The notes under the pieces: generated by a model
What the model was told of the DNA's origin: nothing
The model's input: the letters and a program-made list of their open reading frames with translations, nothing else
The model's database searches: none
Assembly: GCF_019753045.1 (NCBI RefSeq)
Contig: NZ_JAIELN010000003.1
Location: forward strand, 182,624 to 246,623
Source of the DNA: Hyphomicrobium sp.
Lineage (GTDB): Bacteria > Pseudomonadota > Alphaproteobacteria > Rhizobiales > Hyphomicrobiaceae
Length of the DNA stretch: 64,000 nt
Direction: 5' to 3'
Shown here: one piece after another, positions 44,234 to 51,954 of the stretch
Layout: every line of letters starts with the position of its first letter
How positions within the stretch are numbered: position 1 is the stretch's first letter
Translations under genes and position numbers: made by a program

Positions 44234-44419
44234 ATGAAGGAATCTGTAGTCCACGAAAGTGAAATCCAGAAAGAGTTGAACCGCCGCCTCGATATCGTGC
44301 TTCGAGACGGATACCAAGATCCCGCTAGAGCTGACATTTCCTCGTGGGAATTGGTGCTCTGGTTCAGTTTCGCGATACTCATCGCTGTGGTCACAGCTGT
44401 CATCCGGACAGGGGTTTGA
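44234..44419 (+). CDS. 61-residue single-span membrane protein paired with the NCS1 permease
   Basis: This is a tiny protein with a charged amphipathic first 30 residues (KELNRRLDIVLRDGYQDPA) and one membrane helix at about 40-58 (LVLWFSFAILIAVVTAVIR). The AGGGAGG ribosome site and ATG at 44234 are good. It ends 2 nt before the permease ATG, so translation is probably coupled. I do not know a family name. The pattern recalls small accessory subunits of secondary transporters. It would normally be missed as a short gene. Confidence 0.7.
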   Translation: MKESVVHESEIQKELNRRLDIVLRDGYQDPARADISSWELVLWFSFAILIAVVTAVIRTGV

Positions 44420-44421
44420 TC

Positions 44422-45843
44422 ATGGCGGGAACCACGAATTTTACGGGTGCCAGTTCCGCCTTCGGCACGCTCCCGGTCTTAAAAGAAGAACGTCAGCTCG
44501 GACTATTAGACCACTCTTGGGTCAACATCGGCATCGCGGTCGCCACCTGGGCCTTTCTCCTCGGTGGAACGACTGCGATGTTCGTCGGCGCGCGCGATGG
44601 CATCGCGGCCATCATTATCGGTAACGTCATCGGCGTTTCGATCGTGTCGGTCAGCGTTTGCTTGGGCACGAGCAAATACGGTGTCGAACAATTCACGTTT
44701 GCGCGCAGTGTTTTCGGGCGTGCAGGCGTGCTCATGCTCGTATGCATCTTTCTCGCGATCTACGGTGTCGGCTGGTCGTCCGTCTTGGCGATCATGTTCG
44801 GCCGCGCGATCAGCGAGGTCACCAACAGCACGGCCGGAACGACGATCGGCCCGAACGACCTCGGAGTGACGGCATTCGCAATCATCGCCATCGCGATTTC
44901 CTGGGTGCTTCTCTGGAAAGGACCGACTGCGGTCAAATGGTTGAACCGGATTGTGGGGCCCGGAAAACTCGCGCTCTGCGCGGGTATCTTGATACTTCTC
45001 TTCGCGGAGAAATCGTGGAGCGCCATTGCTGCTGCGGCCCCACTGCAGCCGTTCGAGGATCCAAGCACTAATTTCATGGTGGCGGTGGAGATCAATCTTG
45101 CCGCGAGTTTCGGATGGTGGCCGATCCTCGGCAATATCGCCCGCTTCACCAAGACGCCGCGCGCAGCGTTGTGGCCGAACATCACAGGCATCTTTGCGGC
45201 TGCGGTCGTGGGCGAGGTGATCGGACTGCTGGCGGCGTTGAGCCTCGGCAATTTCGATCCCACGGCTTGGATGATCCCGCTCGGCGGAATGACCATCGGC
45301 GTCATTGCGCTGCTGTTCATCGGCTTGGCGAACATCACCGCGATCGTCAGCATCTTTTACGGAATGTGCCTGGCGATGCGGCAGGCGGGAGGGCGGCGCT
45401 TCGAGAACATCCCCTGGGGTGTCTTAACGGGCGCTCTCTTCATTCCGGTGATCATCGTCTCGTTCTTCCCAGCCCAGATCTACGACAATTTCTTCGTATT
45501 TCTTGCGTGGACTGCGCTCGGATTTGCGCCTCTCTCCGGCGTTACAGCGGTCGACTACATCCTGCTGCGGCGAGGGCAGGTGAACTCACGCGACCTTTAT
45601 CGCGACGAGCCCGGAACAGACTACGCATTCTGGGGCGGAGTTAACTGGATCGCTTTCGTCGCGCTCGTCGTCGGCGGGTTCGTCTACTACGCGCTCTTCA
45701 ACCCGCTGTCGCTCACCGCACACAACGCCCTGTTCAATGTGATCAGTGCGTCGGTCCCGTCATGTATCGCGGCGGGACTCGTCCACTATGCCTTGACCAA
45801 ATCCCTGCTGCGGCCGGGCGGAAGAGGTGGATACGCCGTCTGA
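44422..45843 (+). CDS. NCS1-family permease (cytosine/purine/hydantoin type)
   Basis: This is an inner-membrane secondary transporter of 473 residues with about 12 hydrophobic helices. It begins with a hydrophilic segment, then NIGIAVATWAFLLGGTTAMF and QFTFARSVFGRAGVL. WPILGNIARFTK and GFAPLSGVTAVDYILLRRGQ complete the NCS1 fingerprint. Members carry nucleobases, hydantoins, allantoin, vitamins or pyridoxal. It is the last gene of the oxygenase operon and ends just before a terminator. The substrate is probably that of the oxygenase; inference. Confidence 0.88.
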   Translation: MAGTTNFTGASSAFGTLPVLKEERQLGLLDHSWVNIGIAVATWAFLLGGTTAMFVGARDGIAAIIIGNVIGVSIVSVSVCLGTSKYGVEQFTFARSVFGRAGVLMLVCIFLAIYGVGWSSVLAIMFGRAISEVTNSTAGTTIGPNDLGVTAFAIIAIAISWVLLWKGPTAVKWLNRIVGPGKLALCAGILILLFAEKSWSAIAAAAPLQPFEDPSTNFMVAVEINLAASFGWWPILGNIARFTKTPRAALWPNITGIFAAAVVGEVIGLLAALSLGNFDPTAWMIPLGGMTIGVIALLFIGLANITAIVSIFYGMCLAMRQAGGRRFENIPWGVLTGALFIPVIIVSFFPAQIYDNFFVFLAWTALGFAPLSGVTAVDYILLRRGQVNSRDLYRDEPGTDYAFWGGVNWIAFVALVVGGFVYYALFNPLSLTAHNALFNVISASVPSCIAAGLVHYALTKSLLRPGGRGGYAV

Positions 45844-45851
45844 CATTGCAG

Positions 45852-45882
45852 AGCGCCGGCCATTGTGCCGGCGCTTTTTTTT
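45852..45882 (+). terminator. Rho-independent terminator of the oxygenase/permease operon
   Basis: AGCGCCGGC at 45852-45860 pairs with GCCGGCGCT at 45867-45875 around a 6-nt loop, followed by seven to eight T residues. It starts 9 nt after the permease stop. Confidence 0.92.
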
Positions 45883-46078
45883 GACTTTCAAAGCCTCTCG
45901 CATTTTCACTGAATGCTGTTTTGCGTATGCCTGCCGACTTCAGGTCCGGCGTTTTTCGTACAACACGACGTGCTGCTGGGAGAGCGCTTCATGCGCAAAG
46001 TGCGCTCTCGCCCTCATTCGATCCGGTTAGGATCGAAGGGCCACGGATAATGGTGAAATTTCAAAAGGGTGCGAATGG

Positions 46079-46152
46079 TAGCGGGAGGCGGACTTGAACC
46101 GCCGACCTGCGGATTATGAGACCGCCGCTCTAACCACCTGAGCTATCCCGCC
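46079..46152 (-). tRNA. tRNA-Met (anticodon CAT)
   Basis: Read on the minus strand, the 74 nt start GGCGGGATAGCTCAG (acceptor and D arm), carry a loop CTCATAA with anticodon CAT flanked by GCGGT/TCCGC, and end with a GGTTCAAGTC T arm and TCCCGCTA. CCA is not encoded. The GGCGGG start suggests an elongator Met tRNA; an Ile2 tRNA with lysidine cannot be excluded. It lies at the edge of the oxygenase island and after pmtA on the same strand. Confidence 0.93.
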
Positions 46153-46300
46153 ACACCGGCCAGCATGCTGGCACTAAGGCGACCGTCTATAGGGAGCACC
46201 GCAGCTTTCTGTCAACACGGCGCTCCGTCCCGGCGGCACATCAGTGCCAACAAAATGCGATAGGGCCGGGAAGGACACTAATTTCTCGTATTCCGCGCGG

Positions 46301-47062
46301 CTATTCCGCCGCAACCGGGCGCTGGCTGACTTCCCCTTCCTTGCGGAAGCGCATCATCGTGAAAATGCCCCAGGGCCGCAGCGCCTTACGGTCTATCAGC
46401 TTCAGTTCGGGGCATACCATCACGCGCGACACGTCAAATACCGAGTGCCAGCCTACGAGATCGGCGAAGGGCGCCATCTGCCGCTCGACCCAGCCGCGGA
46501 CGCCGTCGTCCTGGCTGAAGTGGTTGACGAGCATGACCTCGCCGCCCGGCTTCGTCACTCGCGACAATTCCTGCATGACCTTCTGCGGATCGGGCACGAC
46601 GGTGATCACGTACATCGCGACCGTCCTGTCGAAGGTGTTGTCGGGGAAGCGAAGGTTGCTCGCGTCCATTTCGTGAAGGCCCGAGACGTTCGTCAGCTTC
46701 TCGGCTTTGACGCGCTCGCGGGCTTTATCGAGCATCTCTGGCGCGAGATCGATGCCAACGATGTCCAAATGCTTTTTGTATTCCGGGAGCGAGAGGCCGG
46801 TGCCGACGCCAACTTCGAGCACGCGTCCGTTACCGCCATTGATGATTTCGACCGCGTGGCGTCGGCCGGCCGTCGAGATCGCGCCGAAGGTATAATCATA
46901 AACCGGCGCCCAGCGACGGTATGCGTCGCGGACCTGGCCTTCATCGAGCTGCAAAACCTTTGCTTCCGATCGCCTTTTCTGTGCTCCTGCACGCGCTCCC
47001 GACGAGGCGCGGAAGCCCGAAGGCTCGTTATCGCTCACTGCCCGATCTCCATTCGTCCGCAA
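46301..47062 (-). CDS. pmtA: Phosphatidylethanolamine N-methyltransferase, UbiE-like type
   Basis: This methyltransferase probably makes phosphatidylcholine from phosphatidylethanolamine with three SAM. The 253-residue protein has an acidic/basic variable leader (about 1-40), then AYRRWAPVYDYTFGAISTAGRR, typical of the Rhodobacter-type PmtA. VLEVGVGTGLSLPEY is at about 81-95, followed by GIDLAPEMLDKARERV. VITVVPDPQKVMQEL and PGGEVMLVNHF follow. UbiE-family quinone methylases are the main alternative; the YDYTFG context favours PmtA. It starts 20 nt after mnmA on the same strand. Confidence 0.82.
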   Translation of the reverse strand: MRTNGDRAVSDNEPSGFRASSGARAGAQKRRSEAKVLQLDEGQVRDAYRRWAPVYDYTFGAISTAGRRHAVEIINGGNGRVLEVGVGTGLSLPEYKKHLDIVGIDLAPEMLDKARERVKAEKLTNVSGLHEMDASNLRFPDNTFDRTVAMYVITVVPDPQKVMQELSRVTKPGGEVMLVNHFSQDDGVRGWVERQMAPFADLVGWHSVFDVSRVMVCPELKLIDRKALRPWGIFTMMRFRKEGEVSQRPVAAE

Positions 47063-47081
47063 CCGAATTCATGCGATGTGC

Positions 47082-48305
47082 CTAGCGGCTCGCGCCAGCC
47101 ATCGTGGTGTTCCTTACCGCCTCTTCGGCGATATTTGTGGCCTTGATAGTTTTTGCAATGTACCCCCCGCCAAGGACACGTCCCTCCGTCCCGGCATCGG
47201 CATAAAACACGCACGCCTGCCCCGTCGCAATACCCTCTTCGCCATCAGCAAGCTCGACCCGGACCGCGCCGTTCTCTTCGACGGTCAGTATGGCGGGCCG
47301 GAGTGTCTGCGACGATCGCATGCGAACATAGAGCGAGAGGCCGCCTTCTGCGACCTCGCTCAGAGGCTTTTCCCCGAGCCAATTGACGTTGCGGAGCATT
47401 AGGCCCGCAGTCTGCAGAGCGGATCTCGGGCCGACGACGACCTCATTCTTGGAGGCGTCGAGACGGACGACGTAGAGCGGTTCCGCAGCCGGAATCTTGA
47501 TGCCGCGGCGCTGGCCGACCGTGTAATGCACGATGCCGTCATGGCGGCCAAGGATGCGGCCGTCGAGGTGTACGATATTTCCGGAATCGAGCGCGCTCGG
47601 CTTCAGCCGCTCAATCACGTCGGTGTACTTGCCCGTCGGAACGAAGCAGATGTCCTGGCTGTCGGACTTGTCCGCAACCGGGAGATTGAACGAGCGGGCA
47701 AGGTCGCGCACCGCTGACTTCTGCATGCCGCCGATCGGGAACCAGAGCGAAGCAAGCTGCTCCTTCGTGATGCCGAAGAGGAAATAGCTCTGGTCGCGGT
47801 CCGTATCGACGGCGCGGGCGAGAATAGGACCGTCTTCGGTATCGCGCCGCTGAACGTAGTGGCCCGTAACGAGGACTTCGGCGCCCAGATCCTTGGCCGT
47901 GTCGAGAAGATCGCGAAACTTGATTTCGTTATTGCACGTGACACAGGGGATCGGCGTTTCGCCGGCGACATAGCTCTCGGCGAAAGTCTCGATCACCTTG
48001 GCTGCGAAGCGGGTTTCGTAATCGAGGACGTAGTGCGGGATGTCGAGCGCTTCGGCGACGCGACGGGCGTCGTGGATGTCCTGGCCCGCGCAGCAGCTGC
48101 CCTTGCGGCCCGTCGCGGAGCCGTGGTCGTAAAGCTGCAGCGTAACGCCGATGACGTCGTGACCGGCCGCCTTCATGATCGCGGCGGCGACCGAGCTGTC
48201 GACGCCGCCGGACATCGCCACGACAACGCGCTTTTTCGGGGCGGCCGCCTGAATTGGGGCGCGCGATACGCTGCTGGCGGCAGATGTTGGTTCGAACTGA
48301 TTCAT
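47082..48305 (-). CDS. mnmA: tRNA-specific 2-thiouridylase
   Basis: This enzyme thiolates U34 of Lys, Glu and Gln tRNAs. The protein is 407 residues from ATG 48305. The PP-loop is [19 protein letters not shown]; the catalytic cysteines are in [10 protein letters not shown] and the later persulfide Cys in [33 protein letters not shown] and [20 protein letters not shown] match the family. The first 22 residues are Ser/Ala/Pro-rich and not conserved. The gene is first of an mnmA-pmtA-tRNA series and is divergent from sciP. Confidence 0.96.
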   Translation of the reverse strand: MNQFEPTSAASSVSRAPIQAAAPKKRVVVAMSGGVDSSVAAAIMKAAGHDVIGVTLQLYDHGSATGRKGSCCAGQDIHDARRVAEALDIPHYVLDYETRFAAKVIETFAESYVAGETPIPCVTCNNEIKFRDLLDTAKDLGAEVLVTGHYVQRRDTEDGPILARAVDTDRDQSYFLFGITKEQLASLWFPIGGMQKSAVRDLARSFNLPVADKSDSQDICFVPTGKYTDVIERLKPSALDSGNIVHLDGRILGRHDGIVHYTVGQRRGIKIPAAEPLYVVRLDASKNEVVVGPRSALQTAGLMLRNVNWLGEKPLSEVAEGGLSLYVRMRSSQTLRPAILTVEENGAVRVELADGEEGIATGQACVFYADAGTEGRVLGGGYIAKTIKATNIAEEAVRNTTMAGASR

Positions 48306-48709
48306 GCGATCGACTGGCTCGGGTTCTTGGCAAGGGAGCACGGAAAAGCTCCTACAACAATATCCCGGCGCCGCTATCCTTCAAAAGATCCAAGAGATTC
48401 AGAGAATTGTCCTAGAGGGGACGTTTGTAATCTCCGCGGGTATTGGTCTCAGCCATCAATAATTATCAAATCGGCCGTCTGCAAGGCGGCGTGGCGCGCG
48501 GGCGGCCAGTTTGGCCCAATTTTCGCTGGAGGACGTTCCAGCTGACGCACTGCTTCAGTTTGGTACGGGGCGCCTTGAAGCGGCCCGTTTCAGCGGCTGC
48601 AATGTGGAATTGGCACGCCCATTTATATGTTTTTCACTCAATGGGTTAGTGCTAATTTAATCGCATGCGGTTATAACTAACCCTGGTCAAAGAGTGTGTA
48701 TTGAGTATC
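48306..48709. other. Divergent intergenic region between mnmA and sciP
   Basis: About 400 nt. The last 100 nt before sciP are AT-rich and contain a TTAG-N7-TTAA element at 48646-48660 and a GGTTA/TAACC repeat at 48669-48682. An open frame of 68 codons at 48443-48649 has no family match and a shadow-like composition. Confidence 0.5.
48646..48682 (+). promoter_or_regulatory. CtrA-like box and TTAACC-like repeat before sciP
   Basis: TTAG-N7-TTAA at 48646-48660 is one base off the CtrA consensus TTAA-N7-TTAA. GGTTA at 48669-48673 and TAACC at 48678-48682 form a second element with CtrA-like half sites. They lie 28-64 nt before ATG 48710. The CtrA/SciP relationship is known in Caulobacter. Confidence 0.5.
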
Positions 48710-48988
48710 ATGACCGAACAGCAAATGAGAGCGCGCGGGCGCTACGTGATCGGACCCGATGGGTCGCCGCTCACGGTCGCAGACCTTCCCCCGCGGGATA
48801 CGAAACGATGGGTCATCCGCCGCAAGGCTGAGGTGGTTGCCGCTGTGCGCGGTGGTCTTCTCAGTATCGAAGAAGCTTGCGAGCGATATACGTTGACCGT
48901 CGACGAGTTTCTGTCGTGGCAGCGTTCTATCGACAAGCACGGCTTGCCCGGGCTACGCGCAACGCGACTGCAGGACTATCGTGACTGA
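48710..48988 (+). CDS. sciP: SciP/DUF1153 inhibitor of CtrA
   Basis: This is a small helix-turn-helix protein that, in Caulobacter, binds CtrA and blocks its transcription activation in G1. The 92-residue protein starts at ATG 48710; an earlier TTG is unlikely. It has RGRYVIGPDGSPLTVADLPP and RWVIRRKAEVVAAVRGGLLS, then the helix-turn-helix EEACERYTLTVDEFLSWQ and the YRD end. CtrA itself is encoded 2 kb downstream, consistent with a cell-cycle role. A CtrA-like box lies in its promoter. Confidence 0.93.
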   Translation: MTEQQMRARGRYVIGPDGSPLTVADLPPRDTKRWVIRRKAEVVAAVRGGLLSIEEACERYTLTVDEFLSWQRSIDKHGLPGLRATRLQDYRD

Positions 48989-49034
48989 CTTCAAGTCACT
49001 TGAAGCCTGCGGATCGACACATCAGAGATAAAGT

Positions 49035-49673
49035 CTAGGGTTGCTGGGCCGGCTTGGCCTGAGCAGCTTTGACCTTGGGCTTTTGATCCTTACTCTTCTT
49101 CACCGGCTGCGCTGCGTTCGCCGTTTCTGGCGGCGCGGGGATCCAGCCGGGAGTTGGAGAGGTTGTTGCGCATCCATCCGTGCCTTTCGCCCAACGCGAG
49201 ATGTCGTCCGTCATAGCGGCGGCGAAGGCGTTCGGCATTTTCCTGTTTTCTGTTGTCAGATTGGCAGAAGCGTCTCCCGTCGGCTGGATGGCGACGATGA
49301 AAGCTTTGGGTCCGCGCGGGTTGGGCTGCGACGGATCACGTTCATGAATGACGATCTCGGCTTTGCCGCCGCGTGAGGGCGCGTCCGCGGTTGCGTGGAA
49401 GACGTAATCCTTTTTCAACGGGCCGCCGGCAGGGAACCAGCAGGTCATCGCGCCTCGCGCCAACCTCGAATAAATCTCGGTTGCCGATCCGGTCGCGCCC
49501 GATATCAACTTGCCGCCCTGGGCTTCGCCGGGCAATGCGGCGACCGTCGGGGTATTTTCACTGGTCGACTGAATGCTCAGGGACTGCAATTCCGGTGCAT
49601 TGCCGGCGCAACCCGTCAACGCCGCTGTCGTGAGCAGCGCCGGCACCAATATCGATGGACGGCGAACAGGCAT
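49035..49673 (-). CDS. Lipoprotein of unknown function
   Basis: This 212-residue protein has a signal peptide with lipobox LTGC (Cys at about 22). Its mature part contains IYSRLARGAMTCWFPAGGPL and YVFHATADAPSRGGKAEIVIHERDP, which look like a compact domain, then a Pro/Lys/Ala-rich tail (KKSKDQKPKVKAAQ). I know no function. It is convergent with sciP (46-nt gap) and downstream of no obvious operon partner. Confidence 0.72.
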   Translation of the reverse strand: MPVRRPSILVPALLTTAALTGCAGNAPELQSLSIQSTSENTPTVAALPGEAQGGKLISGATGSATEIYSRLARGAMTCWFPAGGPLKKDYVFHATADAPSRGGKAEIVIHERDPSQPNPRGPKAFIVAIQPTGDASANLTTENRKMPNAFAAAMTDDISRWAKGTDGCATTSPTPGWIPAPPETANAAQPVKKSKDQKPKVKAAQAKPAQQP

Positions 49674-49952
49674 TTTTCCCCGAGCGGCGGCTCACATAGA
49701 CTCATTTGATGAACACAAATGCGAGTTGCAACTCGTGCCCGCCTCGCCCGATTTGAGCAAGAGGTCACAAGTGCTTAAACGTCGAAGCCAACAGAAATTG
49801 GAGGGGAGAAAGGCGGCGTCTTTCAGGCGGGCCGCGTCGCGGGGGGTATTGAAGCCTCTCGGCCTTGGAGGCCGCTATCAGGAGGTGGAGGGATCCGGGC
49901 TCTGCGCGTAGAGCCCGGTATCGTAGGTTTGTCCGGCGAAGCCAGGGCTTAT

Positions 49953-50336
49953 TCAGCGAAGGGCTGTAATTCCAAACGGCCGGTCACGACGGCCGGCGCG
50001 GGGATCGTCAAGATTCGCGGCCTGCTGGGCGGCGCGAGAGAATTGCTCGACGGTGTCGTCGCGTTCGCGAACGGCGGCTGCGAGTTTCTCGCGGAGGCCT
50101 TCGGTCGACTGCCTGAGGTTGTCGCGGCGCTGAGCGGCTGCTTTCGCGAACGTGGAATAGGAAAAGTGTGCCCGGTCGCGAATACCCGTCCGATCTTCCT
50201 CGAGTTGGATCTGGCGTTCGAGATCCGAAGCCATTTGATCGAATTCGCGAATAATTCTCTCCAGGTCGTCAACCTTTCTAGACTTCTCTTCTACTTCACG
50301 ACGCTTCAGGCGCATGGCCAGGTCACGTGACTTCAT
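49953..50336 (-). CDS. fliJ: FliJ-like flagellar export chaperone/coiled-coil protein
   Basis: This is a predicted flagellar type III export accessory protein. The 127-residue protein from ATG 50336 is nearly all helical, charged coiled coil: MKSRDLAMRLKRREVEEK, DLERIIREFDQMASDLERQI, then the conserved EEDRTGIRDRAHFSYSTFAKAA and QRRDNLRQSTEGLREKL. That central block is what I recall from Hyphomicrobiales FliJ. An ATG at 50351 is in frame but less conserved. It is divergent from ctrA, as in relatives, but the fliI ATPase gene that usually accompanies it is absent. Confidence 0.8.
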   Translation of the reverse strand: MKSRDLAMRLKRREVEEKSRKVDDLERIIREFDQMASDLERQIQLEEDRTGIRDRAHFSYSTFAKAAAQRRDNLRQSTEGLREKLAAAVRERDDTVEQFSRAAQQAANLDDPRAGRRDRPFGITALR

Positions 50337-51019
50337 CGTCCGATACCCCAAACAAATTCGAACTTGTCTCTGTCCTCAAGATACCCAAGAAGCGTGCCAA
50401 GTAAGAGTAAGGCTTTGCTGCTACAGCAACCATGAAGAAATGCGTTAACGTCGACGGTCCGCCGCGTTGCACCAGCGTCCGAAGACCTCGAAAATATATA
50501 TGACATACTGCACTTAAGTTGCGGTAAAGCAACGGGTAACTATTTCTGACGGCGCGTCCCGTTTGGGGGCAAAATTTAGCCCAAGGCGGTCTAGGGCATT
50601 CTTCCGAATTCTGTTAGCTCTTGATTCGAGCCGAATGCAGGTCAGAAGCGATCGGAGAGGTCAGGTAACGAGGTGGGCGCCTCGGAATCGGGCCTTGCGG
50701 AAGATCTGTCGGCGGTCGAGAGGGGCGCAGTTCTAATATTTTGATGTAATGGCGGGCCATGCTCTGGCGCGAACGAGGTGTCTTTGTGCCTCGCGACCGG
50801 CAGCAGCGCGACCACCTTCGCGGAAGTCATGTCTCCTGTAGTTGCTGCCGGAACACCGGCAAGTCGCTGCATGGTGAATTAGCTAACGCGAATTAGGGTT
50901 TGTTAACCTCTCGTCGCTAACTTCCTAACGATCGCTTAGCTCGATTGTTGTGCGTTTTCTTTGAGCGAAGGACAGACATAGCGCGGACACGGATCGTATA
51001 GGGCACCAGAGGGACGGTC
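50337..51019. other. Long regulatory region upstream of ctrA
   Basis: About 680 nt without a supported gene. It contains two GANTC sites (about 50623-50627 and 50685-50689), the CcrM methylation motif, and a cluster of TTAAC/CTAAC elements at about 50880-50930, near ctrA. A 76-codon frame at 50642-50872 has no support. The region is long, as expected for a multi-promoter cell-cycle gene. Confidence 0.55.
50879..50932. promoter_or_regulatory. Cluster of TTAAC/CTAAC half sites upstream of ctrA
   Basis: Elements include TTAG-N6-TTAACC at 50893-50908, CTAAC at about 50917 and again at about 50925, and CTAACGCGAATTAG upstream. They are CtrA-like half sites but with spacing that departs from the perfect TTAA-N7-TTAA pattern. 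They may mediate CtrA autoregulation. Confidence 0.4.
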
Positions 51020-51718
51020 ATGCGGGTTCTACTCATTGAAGACGACAGTGCCACGGCGCAGAGCATCGAGCTTATGCTTCAGTCGGAAGGCTTTAACGTT
51101 TACACCACCGACCTCGGGGAAGAGGGCGTCGATCTAGGTAAGCTTTATGATTACGATATCATTCTCCTAGATCTAAACCTCCCGGATATGAGCGGTTACG
51201 AAGTTCTGAAGACACTTCGCGTTGCGAAGGTCGGAACGCCGATTCTTATTCTGTCGGGTCTAGCAGGTATCGACGACAAGGTTCGTGGTCTCGGCTTCGG
51301 TGCCGACGACTACATGACGAAGCCCTTCCATAAGGATGAGCTCGTCGCACGCATTCAAGCAATCGTGCGCCGTTCGAAAGGACACGCCCAATCGGTTATC
51401 GAAACCGGCGACCTTCGCGTCAATCTCGACACCAAGACCGTCGACGTCAATAACCAGCGCGTACATCTGACAGGTAAAGAATATCAGATGCTTGAGCTCC
51501 TTTCGCTCAGGAAGGGCACGACGCTGACCAAGGAGATGTTCCTTAATCATCTCTACGGCGGGATGGACGAGCCGGAGCTGAAGATCATCGACGTCTTCAT
51601 CTGCAAGCTCAGGAAGAAGCTTCAGGCTGCGACTGGCGGCAAGCACTACATCGAAACGGTGTGGGGCCGCGGATATGTGCTGCGCGATCCGGGACATGAA
51701 GGTTCCGAAGCCGCCTAA
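51020..51718 (+). CDS. ctrA: Cell-cycle response regulator CtrA
   Basis: This is the master regulator of the alphaproteobacterial cell cycle. The 232-residue protein has the receiver [20 protein letters not shown] with phospho-acceptor Asp51 in [16 protein letters not shown] and the switch region [18 protein letters not shown]. The C-terminal OmpR-type winged helix contains [20 protein letters not shown] and [26 protein letters not shown] comes near the end, and the last residues EGSEAA give an AA-type degradation tag like the ClpXP signal of Caulobacter. It is divergent from fliJ, with a terminator-like hairpin 185 nt downstream. Confidence 0.98.
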   Translation: MRVLLIEDDSATAQSIELMLQSEGFNVYTTDLGEEGVDLGKLYDYDIILLDLNLPDMSGYEVLKTLRVAKVGTPILILSGLAGIDDKVRGLGFGADDYMTKPFHKDELVARIQAIVRRSKGHAQSVIETGDLRVNLDTKTVDVNNQRVHLTGKEYQMLELLSLRKGTTLTKEMFLNHLYGGMDEPELKIIDVFICKLRKKLQAATGGKHYIETVWGRGYVLRDPGHEGSEAA

Positions 51719-51903
51719 TCCATCGCGTTCGAATAGTTTTGTTCACGCGCACAGGGGCCATGATGGCCCTTGTCGTGTTTCTGGGCTGGCTTCGGCAGAT
51801 CCTTCGAGGGATTTTGCTTCAACGGTTCGGCGAGCGGGCGGGGGGCGGTCGCTGACGGACAGCGTCGCCGCGTTTTCCTGGTCATTGTCGCCTAAATGCG
51901 ATT

Positions 51904-51921
51904 AGGGGCCACGAGGCCCCT
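51904..51921. terminator. Hairpin between ctrA and the outer-membrane gene
   Basis: AGGGGCC at 51904-51910 and GGCCCCT at 51915-51921 pair around ACGA, flanked by ATT/AAT. It lies between convergent genes and may end both transcripts. A second weaker stem is near 51753-51770. Confidence 0.6.
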
Positions 51922-51954
51922 GAATCAATTTCTGCAGTACCTTACCGGCTGGCG

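Noticed and set aside
45844..46078. Short coding frame between the permease terminator and tRNA-Met
   Set aside because: The 67-codon frame begins in the permease end, crosses the terminator and has no ribosome site.
48443..48649. 68-codon frame before sciP
   Set aside because: No family pattern, ribosome site or signal; it overlaps the promoter-like AT-rich part.
50642..50872. 76-codon minus-strand frame in the ctrA upstream region
   Set aside because: Arg/Pro/Ala-rich shadow-type composition and no conserved motif; the region looks regulatory.
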